DNA of 64,000 bases. Origin: JAUWMI01 sp964454265. GTDB lineage: Bacteria > Sumerlaeota > Sumerlaeia > MWCT01 > JAUWMI01. The stretch covers positions 1 to 64,000 of the forward strand of contig CAYVXD010000006.1 in the NCBI GenBank assembly GCA_964454265.1. Reading direction: 5' to 3'. The translations under genes were made by a program, and so were the position numbers. Shown here one piece after another: positions 61,237 to 64,000 of this stretch. Under the pieces are notes generated by a model. It was not told the origin of the DNA and did no database searches. It saw nothing but the letters and a program-made list of their open reading frames with translations. Numbering within the stretch: position 1 is the stretch's first letter; every line of letters starts with the position of its first letter.

Positions 61237-61845
61237 ATGAAACCTATTATTCTCGCCTCAAACTCACCTCGCCGAATTGGACTTCTCAAAGCCACGGGCT
61301 TGCGATTCAAGATTCAGCCGAGCACGATTGACGAAGGCCAGATCAGTCTTGTGCGGCCGCGCGACCGGGCTATCAAGGCTGCTCTTCTCAAGGCGAGCGC
61401 AGTTGCCACGAGCCTTGGCAAGGGCGTGGTGATTGGTGCTGATACCATTGTGTGCCTCGGAGACAAGATATACGGTAAGCCGGCTGACCGCCTGAGTGCT
61501 GAGCAGATGCTACGCTCGCTGAGCGGTCAGACGCATTGTGTGATTACCGGCCTGGCGATCCGCGAAGTGCAACATTCGACAGCGCTCCTGGATGCTGTGG
61601 AAACTCGGGTAAAGATGCGGCACATTTCGGACGAGGAGCTGCAGTGGTATCTGGATTCAGGGGAGCCTTTTGATAAAGCAGGCGCGTATGGTATCCAGGG
61701 GCTTGCCGGAAAATTTGTGGAGCACATAGAAGGATGTTACTTCAATGTGGTGGGACTTCCTTTGCCACGCCTGATTGAAATGCTGTCGCAATTTATTGAT
61801 ACCTCATCGCTCACTATTCCTGATAAGTTCTATCGGTCAGAGTAG
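61237..61845 (+). CDS. maf: Maf family nucleotide pyrophosphatase
   Basis: A 202-residue house-cleaning pyrophosphatase that hydrolyses non-canonical nucleoside triphosphates such as dTTP, UTP or modified forms to monophosphates. It has the N-terminal ILASNSPRRIGLLKATG loop, VIGADTIVCLGDKIYGKPAD with the catalytic Asp, and YLDSGEPFDKAGAYGIQGLAGKFVEHIEGCYFNVVGLPL, typical of YhdE/Maf. Length is normal. No strong ribosome site is seen at ATG 61237. It is the last plus-strand gene before the convergent membrane protein. Confidence 0.95.
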   Translation: MKPIILASNSPRRIGLLKATGLRFKIQPSTIDEGQISLVRPRDRAIKAALLKASAVATSLGKGVVIGADTIVCLGDKIYGKPADRLSAEQMLRSLSGQTHCVITGLAIREVQHSTALLDAVETRVKMRHISDEELQWYLDSGEPFDKAGAYGIQGLAGKFVEHIEGCYFNVVGLPLPRLIEMLSQFIDTSSLTIPDKFYRSE

Positions 61846-61876
61846 GATGTCACCATGCGAGAAGGTGAGGGGGCAA

Positions 61877-62251
61877 CTACTTATCAAATATCTCGGGTTT
61901 GTGGTCTTGCGCACGAGATTTATACTGGTCTTGTTGCGTGGAGAGTTTAAGACGATAGCGGCGGATGATGAGTCCACCGACAATTCCGAGGATAAGGAAC
62001 AGGATAAGGTTTATCACGAGAGCACGCACACTATCCAGGCCGTAGATATTTTCAATGGCGTTATAGATAGACCAGAGGAGCAGATTTAAAGGCCCAGCGG
62101 CTGCGCCAAGCACAAGCCACAACCTGGCTTCACCGGTCCAGATTTTCTCACGTAGGGCCGCTATGAGCACAATCACAATAGATGGCGTCAGAAATGCCAG
62201 CACGAAGAACAGAAAGTTGATAAAGCCCTCGTTGAGTATTAGCTTCAGCAT
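61877..62251 (-). CDS. Small membrane protein of unknown function
   Basis: A 124-residue protein with three or four predicted membrane spans (FLFFVLAFLTPSIVIVLIAAL; LWLVLGAAAGPLNLLLW; ALVINLILFLILGIVGGLII) and a short basic, polar tail (RRYRLKLSTQQDQYKSR). No family recognised. It lies 137 bp downstream of argS on the same strand, with no obvious terminator between, so it may share its transcript. Convergent with maf. Confidence 0.65.
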   Translation of the reverse strand: MLKLILNEGFINFLFFVLAFLTPSIVIVLIAALREKIWTGEARLWLVLGAAAGPLNLLLWSIYNAIENIYGLDSVRALVINLILFLILGIVGGLIIRRYRLKLSTQQDQYKSRAQDHKPEIFDK

Positions 62252-62388
62252 CGAGCTTACTTACTCCCCAGTGGACTGATTATTTAAACTCAATATCCTA
62301 CTCCCCAGGCCTTTACATCTTCCTAAACAACACTTCCTCAGGAGCTAACGTAATATAAAAACGCGCAGCGCCGTGATGTATTTGGTAG

Positions 62389-64000
62389 TTACATGCGCTC
62401 TGGTGCCGATACTCCCAGAATAGATAACCCGTTGGCAATTGTAATGCGAAGACATTCAATCAGGGCGAGCCGTGCCTGGGTTAATTCTTGATTGTCAGGG
62501 ACCAGAACGCGATACTCGCTCTCTTTTGTTCCAATTGTAAAGTATTGATGAAAGGCGCCGGCCAGCTGGCGCAGGTAGAGAGTAAGATGATGCGGCTCAA
62601 CCGCTTCCGCAGATTTTCTGATCACCTGTGGCAGCTGCGCAAGTAGCATGATGATGTCTTTCTCTTCAGCGGTTTCAAGGAGTGCGATATTAGCACGTTC
62701 GGCTCCCCGGTACTGAATGCCAAGTTCAGCGCCCTTTTTGAAGATCGAGCAGAAGCGGGCATGGGCGTATTGGACGTAGTAGACCGGATTGTTCATTGAG
62801 GTGTCTTTTGCCAGCTCCCAGTCAAATACGAGGTGGCTATCGGCACTGCGCATGAGGAAGAAGAAGCGCACGACATCGCGTCCAAGCTCGTTGATCATCG
62901 ATTTGAGGGTAATGAAATCGCCACTGCGGGTAGAGAGCTTGGTGCGCTCGCCATCTTTGAGCAGAGTGACCATTTGAATTATGACGCAGCGGAGCGCAGA
63001 GCTCGGATATCCGAGGGCTTCGATACCTGCGGCGAGTCGAGGAACGTAGCCGTGGTGATCCCCACCAAAGGCATTGACCAGGACGTCGTAGCGGCGTTCG
63101 TACTTGAATCTATGGTAGGCAAGGTCAGGAGCGAGGTAGGTTGGCTCGCCGTCGCGTTTCACGAGCACGCGGTCTTTTTCGTCTCCATACTCTGAGCTAC
63201 GGAGCCACCATGCGCCGTCGTGCTGGTAGGCCTTATTGCGTGCTTTGAGTTCGTCGAGCGTTTCGCGGACTTTGCCCTCATGGTGCATTGCCGATTCGCA
63301 GATCCATTCATCGAATGTAATGCCCAGGCTCTTCATATCCTCGTCAATAGAGCGGAGGATTTCTTTTGTGGCGTAGTTGGTGAAGAAGCTAACGTCAGTT
63401 TCGTTCTTGCGACTATCGCCAATCTCGCTGACCAATGGCCGGGCAATTTCAACGAGGTATTCGCCCTGATAACCATCCGGTGGCAGTGCGGCCTTGGTGC
63501 CGAGTTGCTGTAGGTAGCGAGCACGCAGCGATTCGCCTAGTTTTTTCATCTGCACGCCAGCATCGTTAAAGTAGTACTCGCGTGTAACTGCGTAGCCAGC
63601 GGCCTGGAGGCATCGGGCTATGGTATCGCCCACCACGGCATTGCGCGCATGGCCGATGTGGAGCGGGCCCGTAGGATTGGCGCTAACGAATTCCACAAGG
63701 GCACGCTTTCCGTGTCCAATGTCGCAGCGACCGTAGTGCGCCTGCTCGCTGGAGATGTGGCGCAATATTTCACCGTGGGCATTGTTCGTGACAGCAAAAT
63801 TGATAAATCCCGGGGGGGCGGCATTCACGCGCGCGATCATAGGATCAGCAGCAACGAGTTCCGCAATTGCGTTGGCGATTTCCATGGGTGATTTCCGCAA
63901 AGCTCGGGCCAGGAGCATGGCTACCGGAGTGGCAAAATCGCCGTACTCCTTATTCTTTGGAATTTCAATGGTGATGGGGGTAGGAATTTCTTCTCGTCCA
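62389..64000 (-). CDS. argS: Arginyl-tRNA synthetase (N-terminus beyond window)
   Basis: A class I aminoacyl-tRNA synthetase that charges tRNA-Arg. The frame stays open to the window edge (EIPKNKEYGDFATPVAMLLARALRKSP precedes the internal ATG at 63918), so about the first 60 residues are missing. Present are the HIGH motif in TGPLHIGHARNAVVGD, the TYLAPDLAYHRFKYERRYDVLVNAFGGDHHGYVPRL region, and KLSTRSGDF, the KMSKS-equivalent loop. The C-terminal anticodon-binding domain ends ANGLSILGVSAPERM, with the standard terminal Met. All essential motifs that fall in the window are intact. Confidence 0.95.
   Translation of the reverse strand, partial: GREEIPTPITIEIPKNKEYGDFATPVAMLLARALRKSPMEIANAIAELVAADPMIARVNAAPPGFINFAVTNNAHGEILRHISSEQAHYGRCDIGHGKRALVEFVSANPTGPLHIGHARNAVVGDTIARCLQAAGYAVTREYYFNDAGVQMKKLGESLRARYLQQLGTKAALPPDGYQGEYLVEIARPLVSEIGDSRKNETDVSFFTNYATKEILRSIDEDMKSLGITFDEWICESAMHHEGKVRETLDELKARNKAYQHDGAWWLRSSEYGDEKDRVLVKRDGEPTYLAPDLAYHRFKYERRYDVLVNAFGGDHHGYVPRLAAGIEALGYPSSALRCVIIQMVTLLKDGERTKLSTRSGDFITLKSMINELGRDVVRFFFLMRSADSHLVFDWELAKDTSMNNPVYYVQYAHARFCSIFKKGAELGIQYRGAERANIALLETAEEKDIIMLLAQLPQVIRKSAEAVEPHHLTLYLRQLAGAFHQYFTIGTKESEYRVLVPDNQELTQARLALIECLRITIANGLSILGVSAPERM

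Noticed and set aside
62355..62373. Possible terminator downstream of argS (GCGCTGCGC then T-run on the minus strand)
   Set aside because: The stem would leave a loop of one base, so a stable hairpin cannot form.

Overview
This window looks like chromosomal DNA from an uncultured Gram-negative bacterium. The evidence is an O-antigen type ABC exporter (Wzm/Wzt), several lipobox lipoproteins, and many short spacers filled with palindromic repeats. The mix of genes (KorAB, three tandem EutN/CcmL microcompartment vertex proteins, a GldA/GldF/GldG-like transporter with a DUF4340 protein, a giant TPR kinase, a YfhO-type membrane protein) suggests a deep-branching candidate phylum near the PVC or FCB groups. 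No marker here fixes the phylum, so that is inference. No rRNA, tRNA, CRISPR array, prophage or intact transposon was seen.

Layout. 0-11.5 kb: a GIY-YIG remnant, a GT4 glycosyltransferase and a NamZ-like (DUF1343) protein on the plus strand, then a minus-strand surface-polysaccharide cluster (wzm, wzt, coiled-coil methyltransferase, double GT4 enzyme, GT4 enzyme with an inserted domain). 11.9-18 kb: plus-strand metabolism (korA, korB, aspartase/fumarase, cysK, NDUFA9-like SDR). 18.2-19.7 kb: a minus-strand FAD oxidoreductase and peroxiredoxin pair. 19.7-21.1 kb: the longest gene-free stretch, with DnaA-box-like sites and repeats. 21-26 kb: a secreted Cys-rich beta-helix protein, three BMC vertex proteins and a Phd/PIN toxin-antitoxin pair. 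26-45.8 kb: mostly minus strand, with two polytopic membrane proteins, the Gld-like operon, an M16 protease, rpsO-pnp, recF and a ubiE-ubiX-ubiA quinone operon; a plus-strand NCS2 purine permease interrupts it. 46.5-61.9 kb: a plus-strand run of envelope and signalling genes (coiled-coil membrane protein, degenerate PHP lipoprotein, MepK-like peptidase with a calcium loop, beta-propeller/TPR/kinase protein, two lipoproteins) mixed with hslU, eno and maf. 61.9-64 kb: a small membrane protein and argS, which runs off the right edge.

How the genes fit together. Wzm and Wzt would export a polysaccharide built by the adjacent glycosyltransferases and possibly capped or modified by the methyltransferase. 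The same accessory domain appears inside one glycosyltransferase and at the end of Wzt, which suggests that both recognise the same glycan. KorAB with an aspartase/fumarase indicates anaerobic-type 2-oxoacid metabolism. The BMC vertex trio implies a microcompartment whose shell hexamers and enzymes must lie elsewhere. The 46-57 kb genes suggest an envelope-sensing module read out by the kinase.

Main second-look items: the orphan BMC-P trio, the inverted-order propeller-TM-TPR-kinase protein, the shared glycan-binding-like domain, the CehA-type protein that has lost its metal ligands, the long hairpin between rpsO and pnp, the EF-hand loop inside the peptidase, and a family of 28-bp perfect palindromes in intergenic spacers.
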